In this document: positions 36,106 through 48,900 of the stretch, in pieces | How positions within the stretch are numbered: the stretch's first letter is position 1 | Layout of the letters: every line of letters begins with the position of its first letter | Source of the DNA: Atherinomorus stipes | Taxonomy: Eukaryota; Chordata; Actinopteri; Atheriniformes; Atherinidae | DNA length: 64,000 bases | Assembly: GCA_023101725.1 (NCBI GenBank) | Contig: JALJCO010003433.1 | Span: 1 to 64,000 of the forward strand | Direction of reading: 5' to 3' | Notes under the pieces: generated by a model | What the model was told of the DNA's origin: nothing | Seen by the model: the letters and a program-made list of their open reading frames with translations, nothing else | The model's database searches: none | Made by a program: the position numbers and the translations under genes

Positions 36106-39100
36106 ATGGAGACAGTGGTGATCGTGGCTATTGGGGTGCTGGCCACTGTTTTCCTGGCCTCCTTTATTGCCCTGGTGGTGGTGTGCAGACATCGCTACTG
36201 CCACCCTCCCGACCTGCTGCACCACTTCGACTCAAAGTCAGTGAATCATTGCAAAGCCTCAAAATCCCGTTTTCATTTTGGGGACAGGCTTACATAAGAA
36301 TCACACAACTTCTGTTATAATTTGGGGGTTTAAAAGTGATATCTGTGGCATGACATGACAGCATGGCAATTCAGAAGTTTCTACTTTTGTTCCACAGCGA
36401 GAAACTTTTAGGTTTAAACCTGGTGGATGGATTCTGGGTGATGTTTGTTCAACTGTGCTGCCTTGATCAAATAATATGACAGGTTAATTGGTGATTCAGT
36501 ACTGGCTGTGAGGGTGTGCCTGCACTCACCTAAAGTTAGCTAAAGGTTAAAAATATGGAAATCTATCAGGGTTTATACAATCAAGAAAGTAGCAACCACA
36601 GGATAAAGCAATTCCAACTATGTTCATCTCATTTTTGGCACTTGCAGTCCGGATAAGCAAAATGACAAATGTTTACATAAGAGTACATCTAGTGGCAAAA
36701 TTCTGACTCACGTCAGACTAACTTGCCATATTTAGTCCAGCTAAAGATGGGTCAAATCTTTGTCATGCAACATCTATTTTGTATATTATCCATCCATCCA
36801 TTTCTATACCACTTATTGCAATTCAGGGTCATGAGGGAGCTGAACCCAATCCCAGCTCTTACTTGGCAGGAGGTGGGGAACATTCAGGACAGACTGCCAG
36901 TCCATTGGAGAAGGTCCTGCCTGCGGCTTGCGGGACGAGGCGGAGACGGATATTGGGCGGGGTCGGACGTCTGACTCCACCCATATTACTGTTTACAGTC
37001 GTTTATCTTAACCCTTCCCCTTATCCCTAAGCCCTAACCCTAACCTCACTATCTGGTCACGCCCATCTGATGTCCAGCACCACCTAAAATCCGTCTCCTG
37101 CAAGCCGCAGGCAGGGGTACTTGGTCCATCACAGAGACAAACGCCCACTCACGTTCATTAGGGAAAATGCAGTCATTGGACTGTGAGACAAAGCGAGAGT
37201 ACCTGGAGAGAACCCATGCATGCACAGGAGGAACATGCAAACTCCACATCGCACTTTTCCAGCAGAGTTTGCCCCTTGGATGACATTCATGAAAGTTGCC
37301 ATATTTGTGCCACCATTTTTGCTACAGTATGTCAGAGCAGACAAATAGCTGTACACAAGTACTTTTAAAGTAGTTGCCTGTAGTGCAGTCATCACTGCAC
37401 CTCAGGCCACCATCCATTCACAGCCGTGCTTGGTATGGGTAACTATGCTCATCTTTAGATGTCAGTAATTCTTACACATGATGCTTTTAAAGGGACACTG
37501 TGTAATCGGGAGCAGCTCCCTCGTACTTTTCATGCTGCATTCGCGTGAAACCGGGCAGACCGACGACAGCCGATGCATGTAAAGTTATCACCAGCCTCTA
37601 TGTGAAGACATGGTCCGTCAGTTACAGTGACATCAGTCCACATCTGTTCGGTTGTCATGGCGATGTCATTGTTTTCCCTGACCCATGTTTTACCGTCTTT
37701 CGCTCGGCTTTATTGATTAAAATAACATCTGGTTTGTTACTAACGGCCGTCTGCCCGACTGCACGTGAACGCAGCGTCAGTGAGACGCTAGTCTCTCCCC
37801 CCACTGCAGCACTTTTCAAAGGCATTACCTCGAACTGAGCTGAAAACTCCGATGTATCCGGTGAGTTTCTGTGTTTTCCTACTGTCACGCTTCTCCCGAA
37901 CACAAAAACATGGCGATACGACATGGCAGCCTCCACCGAGCCGACCCGCTCGATGTGTAAATGAATGATACAAACGGCAAATTTAGAACTTAGAGGAGCA
38001 CTTCAGTTTGTTGATGGGAGTGATTACTGATTAATGAAAAAACACTTTTGAACCAAATAATCAGTTTTTGTGAATAAAACACAGGAGAACTTACACAATA
38101 TCCCTTTAAGGTGCATTTAAGTGGTTAAGACCACTCAGGTGTGATCAGACTCTGCAATTGTACTCCAAAAATTACATTTCTCACTAGTTTCCCAAAACTT
38201 TAGATCCTAATTATATCTGGAGACAAAGCAGTTGCATGTCTATGGAGGGTTATCTTGACTCGACTTGCCACATTTGTGGGTATGGATGGCTTAATCATGA
38301 TTCCTTATGAATCATGAAATCCAACGAAACTAAGCAAGAAGGTGAAAAGTGTTTGGTGTCTTTCTGCCTTTTCTTTGAGGCTTTGAAAAAGATCTGCGCA
38401 ACTGTTTTCCTACCCTACTTGTGCAGTGTCTGTTTAGCTCTGGAGTCTGCAACCTTTAGAATCCAAAGAGCCATTTTTGCCCTCAACCCAACTTGTTCAG
38501 AGCTGCAAATATTACAGAAAGATTACAGGAAATTTCCTGTAATCTCAAAAGAGCCACAACTTTTTTTTTAAAAAAAGAGAATAGATGCATTTGCTTCTAT
38601 GGGATGTTGGTATCAGTGAAAAATTACATGTATGTTTTTAAAAAATGCCCATAATTTACATGCCAGTGACAAGAAAAATAGATTATTGGTATGTTAAGTG
38701 TCATTATGTTGTGGAAGTTCAATTATTCCATAGAAAAATCTGCTAAAACCTGAATTTATCATTATATCTACATTTAAAACTATTAGTTGGTCCTTCATCT
38801 TAGTGAGAGCCTTAGTGTGGAAGTTCCAAAGAGCAGTTTGCAGCTCCAGAGCCGCAGGTTGCAGACCCCCGGTTTAGCTTCTGCATCATTTAATTCCTCT
38901 TCTCTTAATTTTCCTCATAAAATTGGAGAAAAATAAACAGGTAAGCTGCTGATTGCTTTAGTACTTCTTGCGATTAGTAAATTAGACTTCATGATTAAAT
39001 CTCACCAACTCCTCCAGTGAAGATAGTGAGGACAGAGATGGGTGAGTTGTGTTTTTAAAGGGCTAAGAAAGAGATTGGCATGAAGAATATCACTAAATGT

Positions 39101-40490
39101 GATGAACATCAGAAGTATTTTAGGAAGAACTAACAATACTGCCTTACATTTTGTATACCCCACACTACACCACTGTATAGCTTCATAACTGAACCCTGGA
39201 AAAGCCTCCTTACTCTTTTAACCAGGCTAGTGTAAGATAGTGTAAGCACCATTACTCTTCCCCTGTTGCACAGACCTACAGTGGATCTGATCGGAGCCAT
39301 GGAGACCCAGAGTGAACCGTCGGAGTTGGAGCTGGATGATGTGGTCATCACCAACCCTCACATTGAAGCCATCCTGGAGAATGAGGACTGGATAGAGGAT
39401 GCCTCGTATGTTGATCTGCTTTATAATGACTTTTAGATCTTTCATTCATGTCTGCTTATGTTGTGTTAATATCAACTTTGAACGTGTCTCCAACAGCGGT
39501 TTGGTGTCTCACTGCATCTCCATCCTAAAGGTAACAACACATTCTGCTTTAGTCAAGTTTAAAAGTGTATACAAGTACAACTATACTCATTTGAGTCACT
39601 CTCAAATGTCAGTGAGCTAAACCATCAACAAGTTCTTTGCATCATTAAACATCTTTCGTCTTTACTACAATCACTTCCTCTTAACAGATTTGCCATACCC
39701 TGACTGAAAAGCTGGTTGCCATGACGATGGGCTCAGGAGCAAAAGTCAAAGCACCGGCCAGCTTAAGCGACATCATCACAGTGGCCAAGCGCATCAGCCC
39801 GAGGTAACGCAGTATTCATGCAACTAATAAAGTCATCTCATAACAAACCTGAGAAAGACTGATGGGCTTCCTGAATGTCCGTCTCTTAGGGTGGACGACG
39901 TGGTCAGATCCATGTACCCTCCTCTGGATCCAATCCTCCTAGACGCCAGGTAATCACATCTGACTTTGATCGCTCATGGCAAAGACTTCAAACTCCATTG
40001 GCAGTGGCCATATGGTCTGAATTATCCATAAGGTTGGAGATGATACAGAGTGGAGCAGAAACACTCCAATGTCAAAGACAAAACGGTTGCATTCAAGGAA
40101 ATAGTAAGAAATTGATGCTGAAGTCAATCCTATGCAATCCTTTGCAATCATGTGCAAACTTTTTATCTGCTAAACCCAATATACTATTTCAAAATCTGTC
40201 TTTGGACACTTTAAAAAGCCATCTTTTCTTATGAACGAAGGGCTTTTTGTCAAGCGTTAAATTCAGTTTGTCTTTTTTCCTTTCTCAGGGCCACTGCTCT
40301 GCTCCTTTCAGTCAGCCACCTGGTGCTGGTAACCCGCAACGCCTGTCACATGTCCGGCAGCATGGACTGGATCGACCAGTCGCTCCATGCTGCGGAAGAT
40401 CACATGGTGGTTTTACGTGAGGCGGCACTGGCCTCTGAACCAGAACGAAGCATACCTGGAGCAGACACCCAGAGAGAACAGGCCATTTAA
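36106..40490 (+). CDS. tmem98: Transmembrane protein 98
   Basis: Six coding exons: 36106-36236, 39274-39405, 39497-39530, 39688-39803, 39890-39949, 40289-40490, total 675 nt, 224 aa plus stop. The N-terminus METVVIVAIGVLATVFLASF begins a single membrane segment (about residues 4-26), followed by a cytosolic or lumenal globular domain. Signature stretches include ELELDDVVITNPHIEAIL, NEDWIEDASG, CHTLTEKLVAMTMGSGAK, RVDDVV, MYPPLDP, LLLSVSHLVLVTRNACH and SMDWIDQSL. I recall human TMEM98 as 226 aa with nearly the same sequence, so the gene is complete and well conserved. TMEM98 is known as a membrane protein that binds and restrains the myelin factor MYRF and is linked to eye size in vertebrates. 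All splice phases agree, with no break. Confidence 0.97.
36780..37260. repeat. Dispersed LINE-like fish repeat split by a MITE
   Basis: Words TCCATCCATCCATTTCTATA, GGGTCATGAGGGAGCTGAAC and GGAACATGCAAACTCC are typical of a repeat abundant in fish. The body is continuous if 36899-37119 is removed: CCAGTCCAT joins to ...CACAGAGACAAACGCCC. It lies in tmem98 intron 1. Confidence 0.6.
36899..37119. mobile_element. MITE with GCCTGCGGCTTGC inverted ends
   Basis: Left end GGTCCTGCCTGCGGCTTGCG and right end CTCCTGCAAGCCGCAGGCAG form an inverted repeat of about 25-30 bp. GTCCAT-like sequence on both sides suggests a short target duplication. The interior holds CCCTAAGCCCTAACCCTAAC, which resembles vertebrate telomere repeats by chance or design. 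No coding capacity. Confidence 0.65.
37487..38109. mobile_element. TTAA-flanked non-autonomous element (623 bp) in tmem98 intron 1
   Basis: TTAA at 37487-37490 and 38106-38109. Inverted ends AGGGACACTGTGTAA and TTACACAATATCCCT match with two differences. The interior is CpG-rich and carries minor open frames on both strands without recognisable domains. Confidence 0.7.
38440..38871. mobile_element. hAT-like non-autonomous element (432 bp) in tmem98 intron 1
   Basis: Inverted ends containing GTCTGCAACCT (left) and AGGTTGCAGAC (right). The perfect 8-bp target duplication GTTTAGCT lies at 38432-38439 and 38872-38879. The interior repeats AGAGCC-type words near both ends. No transposase. Confidence 0.85.
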
Positions 40491-42415
40491 ATCAAAATAG
40501 AACAGCTACAGCAGGACATTTGAGTTCTTATCTAAATTCTCTAGGCAAATCTGTTGACAAGGCAATCTTGGCAAACACATTCAGTTTACATAATAACTTT
40601 TCAGAGCAGTGACCAGACTGTGCTGATAATCAGACTTGACTGTTATTTTTACATTTGCATAAAGACAGCAAGTCATACTTGCAGAAGTACAGAAGACTAC
40701 CTTGCACTCTACAGCTATGTAATGTTTGTAAAATAGATGTCTCACATTTTCATTAGTGTTTTTTGTATGTAGCTTTCCAGCAGATATTTTATGAGCTGAG
40801 GGTATTTGGAAATATTTCCTCATCGGTGCCATCACCCAGTTGTAAGGCCTAAATCCAGTCTAACCAGCACTGCACAGTCACAAGGAGGCTTTAGTCAGCT
40901 AATCCATTCTGAGGAAAATAACATCCATTAGCCAGTGAACCAGAAGGTGCTCCTACTCAGTGGACCAATACAAGACTAGCATGGCTTACTTACAATATGA
41001 GATCAGTGTGACCTCAGGATGCTGGAAAAACATGCCTCAGATACTCTGATAATGGCAGAAATCTTTTCAAGTACATACAAAATACTTATACTTGAATCTG
41101 ATTTTTTTTTTCTTTTAACCATTTGAGACATGCCATTTAGAAAACCTGTTTTTTTCCTCTTCAAGGTTTGCCCTACCCAGCAGCGCATCTTAGACATGGC
41201 TCAACACTCATATCTTCACATTTGACAGACTAGTAGAAACTTTGAAAATTACAAACTTCAGCTAGAGGATTCATCTCAAACTACGATGACCTTTAAATTT
41301 TTCCTTTACCATCTCCATGAAGTTAAAGAAATGTCTCAACATTTCAAACTGAGCCTAAATTGGTACCAATGCTCATTTTTGCAACGGTTAGCAAAACATG
41401 AAGTTTATAAAGTTGATAATTAACTATCTATGGTAACTTAAATTCACTTGGTTTTTATTCCTTTTAAACACCAACTATGCTTCATATTTAGTGCTATTTA
41501 GCAAATGTTTGAGCTGCTAAATATCAGCATGGACTTTGTGGGAATGTTAGCATGCTAATGTTAGCATTTTTTGCTGTGTGCCTGCTTACTCTGTAAAATT
41601 TCCATAAGTCATTACTAGAAAAACACAAAAATGTGAAGTTTGTCATTAAATCTAGCTGTAGCTACTGTTTTGTATCTTTACCATAAATAAGGAAATACAT
41701 TTATGTCGTGTAGCTTCATGGGACAAGTGTTACATAGATATACCCATTAAGTTGTGATGCAGTATTCTGAGCCTGTTTATTGATGTTTTATGTTGTTTTG
41801 AGGAGTGTGTTGATTGAGGTGAGGCAGATTTAGCGTGTTGTTTTGGAGCTGCTGGGATGTTATTGGAGCATGTGTACCAGTTTATTCATGCATAGCTAAT
41901 TGTGAATCCCCAAGGAGGTCTAATAAGGCAACACCCACAGACACACTGCATGCTAGCCTCAGCTACAGCACACACAGCACAAAGCCTCCTGCACACAAGC
42001 CTGACAGACAAATTTATGTGTGTGCAACGGATGACTCGACATTGTAAATTACACATTGTGCATTTTGGTGACAATCGTGAAGTAGGTAAGAAAATCAGCT
42101 GTTTGGTTGGTCAGATCTAAGCAAAAACTGCAGCTCTGAAAACAAGATGTCAATCAATGAGAAATCATTTAAAAAGTTAGCCTTCTGTTTTTGTCTTTGT
42201 TTACATTGTTTATTAGCATAGATGTTCTTTGTAAGCACCCATTTGGTTTTTATTTCTTATCCACTGGTTTGTTACTGTCGTTTCTTTTCTTACATCTTTT
42301 TCTTTCACTGACTTGTACAGACAATTATGTCTCATAGGAAAATGTCTTCGTTCATTCTCTGAACCATGTTTCTACAGAGAAATCCATGTCCAATAAAAAG
42401 TTCACACACTCATAC
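40491..42415 (+). other. tmem98 3' UTR
   Basis: About 1.9 kb from the stop codon to just past the AATAAA at 42392-42397. No repeat element with ends was seen inside, in contrast with the introns. T-rich sequence follows the signal (42430-42464), as expected downstream of a cleavage site. Confidence 0.65.
42392..42397 (+). terminator. Poly(A) signal of tmem98
   Basis: AATAAA followed within 40 bp by a T-rich tract. It is the last good signal before the oppositely oriented svil gene. Confidence 0.65.
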
Positions 42416-42461
42416 TAATTTGACATGAGTTTTTCCTCTTTTTTTTCCTGTTTTTTTCCTT

Positions 42462-42467
42462 TTTATT
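42462..42467 (-). terminator. Poly(A) signal of svil
   Basis: AATAAA on the minus strand (TTTATT on plus), about 124 bp past the svil stop codon at 42591. This gives a very short 3' UTR. Confidence 0.6.
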
Positions 42468-42590
42468 ACGATGTGCGCAGTCCTTTGTGCAACAACATGG
42501 CACAAATATTCCAGCATCAGCTTCCTTTCTCAGCAAAGGAAGACGCCCCAGCCACTGGAGAATCAGTCAGCCTCCACTTGATCTGGATGT

Positions 42591-42999
42591 CTAACAAAAC
42601 AGCCCTTTACTTTTCTTCAGATCAATTTGCTCCCAGCATGGCAGGGAGGCGTATTCATCTCTTCTCATTTCCAAAATAGTCTGAAACAGAATCGCAGAGA
42701 TTTATTTATTAAGGAAACCAGATAGTAAATGGAAAAATGTTACTATTCTGACTAAACTCAAAGCATCAAGTTCTGGTGAACACTACCGCCTGCTGGTTGA
42801 AAGATGCCACTACATGGCTGCTGCTGTTCCTCCATCAGTTTACCTGAAAGTCCTGGTCAGACAGGTAGACCTCCAGCTGTTGGGGATCCACTCCTTCAGG
42901 TAAAGGGCTCCGCAGCAGTTCTTCCAGAGGGTACTGGGTCTTCATGAGCTGGGCCAGGGCGTCCTGCACCAAGGTCAGCTTCACTTGCCCTTGATCACC
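42591..42999 (-). other. svil: svil exons 31-32: villin headpiece
   Basis: Exon 42999-42844 encodes [16 protein letters not shown] and [20 protein letters not shown]. Exon 42680-42591 encodes [20 protein letters not shown] and GLFC, then TAG. This is the C-terminal villin headpiece with its hydrophobic core and the LKK-x-x-GLF ending; here one extra Cys follows the Phe. The final exon is too short and too AT-rich to stand out as an isolated open frame. Confidence 0.92.
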
Positions 43000-45900
43000 C
43001 TGACACACACCGAACATGCAATAAGAGGTGGATATGACTTGTTACAGACCACATTGATATATAGACAGGTAGACACTCATACATGGTGTGCACTGGTGAT
43101 TTCTACAGAGCTTGAAGAGATGGTATGAGGCATTTTGTGCACAATTATGATAACATTAATACTCTAATGCTCAAAATTAAAACTTCTTTAAAGCAGCTTT
43201 GGCAGCAGAGCCTTCCAGGTTTTTTCGGAAAAATCTTTAAAGCTTGGCTCATGGTTACTTTGGAGGTTTTTCTGATTCTTCTGGGCAGAAACCTTTACGC
43301 TTGACTGGGCAGGATGGGAACATGATGTTCAAGATGCCATTTTTAGGTTATTTCCGGATGCTTTACTGGGTTTTCCAGAGGTATTCTGGGTCACTGCAGG
43401 ATTTCCAAAGGGTTTTCTCAAAAGCATTCGTACATTCTCCAAGTGGTATGTTAATACTTTAATAACAGTTTGTTTCATTGATTAGATGGCAGCTGAGTGG
43501 AGCACCTGCAATTTCATTACAAAGGGCTTTATGCACAGCTCCAGTACTTCCTGAACTTAATACTGCACCTTTGTTTCCTGTCTTTCATGACTGGATGAAC
43601 AGATTAATCCAGGTGTGTCTGGCCATTTGCTGAGGTCAGACACACCTGGATTAATCAGTCCTACTGTACAATGACAAAGCCTATTCTAGTCCTTTTTTTC
43701 TCTTTTTAAAAATTTTTTAATGGTCTGAGGAATGATTTTGGTCTGTATGTTTGGAGCTCAGCTCTACCAGTGTCTGGGTCCTAACAAGCTCCTTCATCCC
43801 CAATTCCTCAGTCTGGCAGTCAGGCTGAATTCTGCTGGTGTTTACAGACATCTTCCATTTGAGGATGGTGGTGGTTACTGATTTTTTTTTTTCCCTTTAC
43901 ATTTCACAAAAACCTATCGCCCAGGTGTACAAGCAGTTCTCTGTTTTCACTCTGACAGTAATCAACCAGGAAACCTTGTACAGACACACAATGGTGATTA
44001 ACACAGTGATTAAGGATCTTGTATCAGGTTGGGATAAAAATAAAAACCCGAACAAGGAGAGCAATATTTCCTCTGTTTGAAGCTGTGAGTCATACAGTGC
44101 TCTTCATGAACTACAACTCTCACGCACACAAAACAATATCCAACCTCCTTTATGGATGGAAAAACTGATTATATAACTGTGTTTGCACCTGAGTGTGAGG
44201 TCCGAAGCTCCTCTCCCAGCGGGGGAAGATATTAGTGAAGGTGAGAGGTTCCGACCCCTCATAGATCAGGTAGGCCTGTGGGGGCCTTCTTGGGTTTATC
44301 TCTGAGAAACAGACAAATAAAAACCCAACCTTTTTACAACTCAAATTGCTGGAAAATCTTCATTTTGCAAGCATTCTTTCATGAATATTTTCCCTGACCT
44401 TTGCAGTACTGCAACGCCGTCTGCATGGCGCACCGTCTCTCATTATGCCAGAGGCTCCAGGCCGACGCCGAGCTCTCCGTCTGCTCAGGTTGACCCCTCT
44501 GCCACAGGTAGACCTCCAGCCGGTTGTCAAGCAGGAATAAGGCTGATGACAGAAGGTGGAAATTGGGTAATAAAGTTAAATCAGATTCAAATAAGTCTGA
44601 GTTTGATGTGGGATGTTGTTCTGGCAGCTATGAAAAAAAAAAAAACTTACAAGTGAAGTTATTTTGTGACACAGAAGCGTTCAAATGTTTTCCATTTTAT
44701 ATATTTAATCATAGTTCAGAGCTTCATACTTGTTCATGAGATGGCAGCTGAAGTATTTCTATGGCCACTACACAAATTCAATTGCCAAATAAAGGCCATG
44801 AAAATGGAAGAAAAGGGCTGGAAAGTTTCCAGATTGTGGAACTTAAACTACCATAGATGACCGGCTTGATTTCAAACTCAGATTTTTGAAATTTGAAAAT
44901 TATTCATAGGAAAGTATGTACTGGTCATAAGAGTTGCAGTATTTTCAGAAGGTAAACTACAAAAGCTACTCAGTTTCCCTACACCCAGAAATTTCTCAAG
45001 ACCCCAAAATCAAGGGTACTCTAGAAATTGAATAACAGAGAGGAAGACTTTTTCTTTGTGTTTTTTACCTGGTTGTGGTACAGAGTACAGGCTCTCCTGG
45101 ACGAAGGGCATCGCCATCACGACCCCCGGCAGCCGTGTTGGACTCTGGAGCTCCTCACCCTGAAACCTGCCAGATGAGGCACTCAGGTGGAAGAGGCGAG
45201 GTGTGAAGTTATACTTTCCTGGATCTGTCAGAGAATAAAAGCTGTGCCCAATACTGTAGTTTCAAACAGCACTGAGGAACAAAACCAGTGTGTGCGTCAT
45301 GTTGCACCTTGCAGCATGCAGTCGTAGGCCTTCCTGTCCATCTGCCCCAGTGCTGTCCAGAAGTCAGCAGGCTCTGAGCCTTCCTCCACTAAATGCACTG
45401 CCACTGGGCTGCTTTTGCTGAGACCCAGTTCTGGTGAACACCTAATGAGCACACATATACACAACTAGAAAACTACAAACTCAAACTGGACTCCATCAGA
45501 GGAGCATGCAGAACATGGGTGTCTTACGCTTCAGTTAGACGCTCCACTGCCCTCTTGCTGACTTCTCTGGTGGTGCTGTGAGCTTTACAACCAGTCCAGA
45601 GATACAGCACCCCCTGCTGGCTGTTCAGCAGGACTACAGAGCCCCGCGACCTCAGACCTGCACAGCAGCAATCCACCTCTAGCAGCAAACCTTCCTCTGG
45701 GAGCTCCCCTCGCACACAGAACAGACGCCACTCTGCTGGAAAAAGGAAAACAATATATATGTTTTTAGACAGAAAAACAGCAGAAGTGGAAACCTGAACT
45801 AAAGCTGATTTTACTGCACCTGCACTGGTGGATGCATCCTCTCGCTTTCCTTTGTGAATGACCAAGCCTCCCTGGAAAAGCTGAAGGAAACAAGGGGGTT

Positions 45901-48900
45901 CCTTTCCCTGAAGAACAACCACCTACAGAAAAAAAACAAGTGTAAACAGCAACAGTATTACAGAAATCTAAAGTAGTACCATCTCCTATAACTCTGGAAA
46001 ACAAAAACACAAAAAGGTTCTTTATTTAAATGCCAGCCACTTCACATTTTTTGCAGGACAAAAATCTGACCTGGGATTGCTCTTGGTTGCTCATGCCGAT
46101 GGACAGGAACGCCGCTGTGTCCCGTCCACTGACGCTGGACTGCCGGCCTCGCCACAAGAAGAAGGCAGTGTTTTCCTTTGATCCAGAGGTCTTCTCAAAC
46201 TCATCTGAGCTGTTGATGTGATCTAAAAAACGGGGAAAGAGTGTCTAAATCAGATTACTAAAACAAATTTAACAGCTTTTACGTCAAAAGTAAATTCTCT
46301 TACCAACAGTGCTGATGCTGTAGGTCCAACGGACAACGTAGGACTCTCCCTCGTGAAGCTGTCCGCTGCTCTCCACTGGGACTTCACTGTCGTCAAACTC
46401 CTGGACGTGCCAGGTATCCACAGCAACCGTTTTCAGCTCCATCTGATGACCCCCCTCCAGCATGACGACACCTCGCCCTCTCTGGACATCGACTCCTGCC
46501 AGCACAGTGTGAACAGAACCGTCCTCCTCCATCAACTCACCCGACACCAAAGCTTTGGCATCGCAGGGACTCAGGAGGTCTGATGGTGCACATTCAGGCT
46601 GGGGCGGCTGAAGAGGCATCGACTGTGAGGAGCGACAGCATAGTCTGAGTTTGGAGAAGTGTTAGTGAAGTTTTTGGCTCTTCATGATAAATCTTACTTT
46701 TGAAAGTCATATTTTCTGATGTTTATGTTTGAGTGAACTCAAGACCAGACTTTCCCTCAGTGAAATAATTGTAAAGGCATTGGTTTAGCTCTGACTATTA
46801 TATATGCTGTATTGCAGCTCTGAACCACTGAATTGAGAGATTAACCTGTGTCTCATCCTTCAGACAAGCTTCCTCCGCTGCGTCTCCACCTCCACTCGTC
46901 CAGTCCTGGAACTTCTCCCTGAACAGAGCCGTCTCGTTGTGCTGGGAGACGACGGCAAGCAGAGCCCAGCTGGGACGACCTTCTCCCCTCCTGAGGATGA
47001 TGCAGCACAAAACCAATGTGAGAATGACCATGAAATGAACTGTACTTAGAACAGAATAGTCTGACAAACTCCCGACTGGTCACACCTTGCCATCTGACTC
47101 AAGGACCTTGTCTAAGTTTATTCTGTGTATGATGACCTTTTTAACTGAATGCAGAAGCAACCAGCTGTTCCCTGACATCAGTTTTCAGAAAAGTTTCTTA
47201 GCTCATGTACTGATTTCTAAAAAAAAATCCTGTCTGGTGCCTGAGAGAGAAGTCACAACCAGTCAGAACTGGTTTTACGACTTTTCTGTCACATTAAAAA
47301 AATTATCCTGATGTTCCAAATCTTTTAGGGATATTATGTGCAGTAAATGACAGAAAATGAAGCAATTTTCACATTCTTACATTATTTAAAAACTTCTGCT
47401 CCTCATTTTCACTTCTAAAAGACTCATTCTGCAAACAGACACTCTATAACCAGTAAAATCACAGATGGCTGCCGTTACAAGTTACTGTGTGCAACAACAA
47501 GCAACTGAGGGGAAAAAATGTAAATATATTTTTCTATTACTTTCCCTTAGAATTTACATCTATTTGCACAGCAGGTCCTAAAGTACATCTGCAGAAAAAC
47601 TACAGCTCAGAAGGTGATGAGAAAGAAAACAGAGCAAGTAGTAGCTGTATATGGATAATTGATAATATACATGTAGCTTTGAGAATTAAAGTAGGATATC
47701 TATCATTTACACTGCTAATGAAAAAAACATTTATCGGTAAAACTGATCTGAGCTAGGCAAAGATCAATGTGATTTCTCCCAGAAAACAAAAGGTATTCAG
47801 AGTAAAACCAGATTTGTTTTACTCCTTCCTGACAGCTAATTTCACCAATAAATATACAATACATTCAATTTGTAGCCACACAGTAGGCATATATTCGAGG
47901 TGGTTCTAGTACCCAAGTTGACCACTAGATGTCAGTAATTTGTAAACTAAAGGCCAATATTAACTTTTTGGGGAAAAAAAAAAAAAAATTCTTGGCACCA
48001 ATTATGAAAAGAACTTTTTCCCCATAAACTAACAATGACAAATAATTTAAAAATTTTTAAATTTTTACATCTATTCATTCACCACGGTTTTTCAACATTT
48101 TGGAAAACTTTTGAAAGGCATGAAGTAGATATGCAATTAAGAAACTTGCATCTTAATATAAACCAATACTGTGTACATCAGGACATCAGTCCTATGAAGC
48201 TATCAAAGCAACAGTACACAACTTTCTGCCTTAAAACTCCGTGCTGGTGTTTAGCTGACCCTTTGCTGCATGTTGTCCCCCACTTTCTCTGACCCCCTTT
48301 CCCGTCTACCCACTGTCAAATAAAGGTCACAAGAGCCTAAAAAATCCTTAGCGAGAAAAAAAAAAAAATCTCACATTTTTTGGACCCGTCAATGAAGATG
48401 AGAAACCGCATTTCATAAATCAACTAAATATCAACCCTGGACGTTTTGAACATGTGTACCGGCTGATTCAGGAGGACCAGAGTGATATTCTAGACCCTTG
48501 TGTACTGTACTTTGTGTACTGTATCTTTGACGCAACAGCTCATGCATAAAATCAGAGCCAGATCCAAATCTCACATTGTGGTTGAAAGAAAGAAAGTCTC
48601 TACAGGTTTAAAAAGATGTAATGGATTCCCAGGCGGGATAAAAGTAGGAGGATGGAAGCTGTTTTGAAATTAAATGATTAAGAATCTTGTTTCTAGCACT
48701 GGGTTTTCCACATACTCTAAGCTTTTTGGTAGTTTGTTTTGCTGTTTACTTGTTTTTTTAACACTTGTTTTTGCCAGCTGCAGTTTATCAGAACATGTAG
48801 TGACTTGCAGCATGTTAAAACACCGCCGTCTGCTGCTGCTCTCAATACACAGGGTAGAACAACAGGATGCTTGATCAGCCTCCAGTGGATTTTAGTGTTG

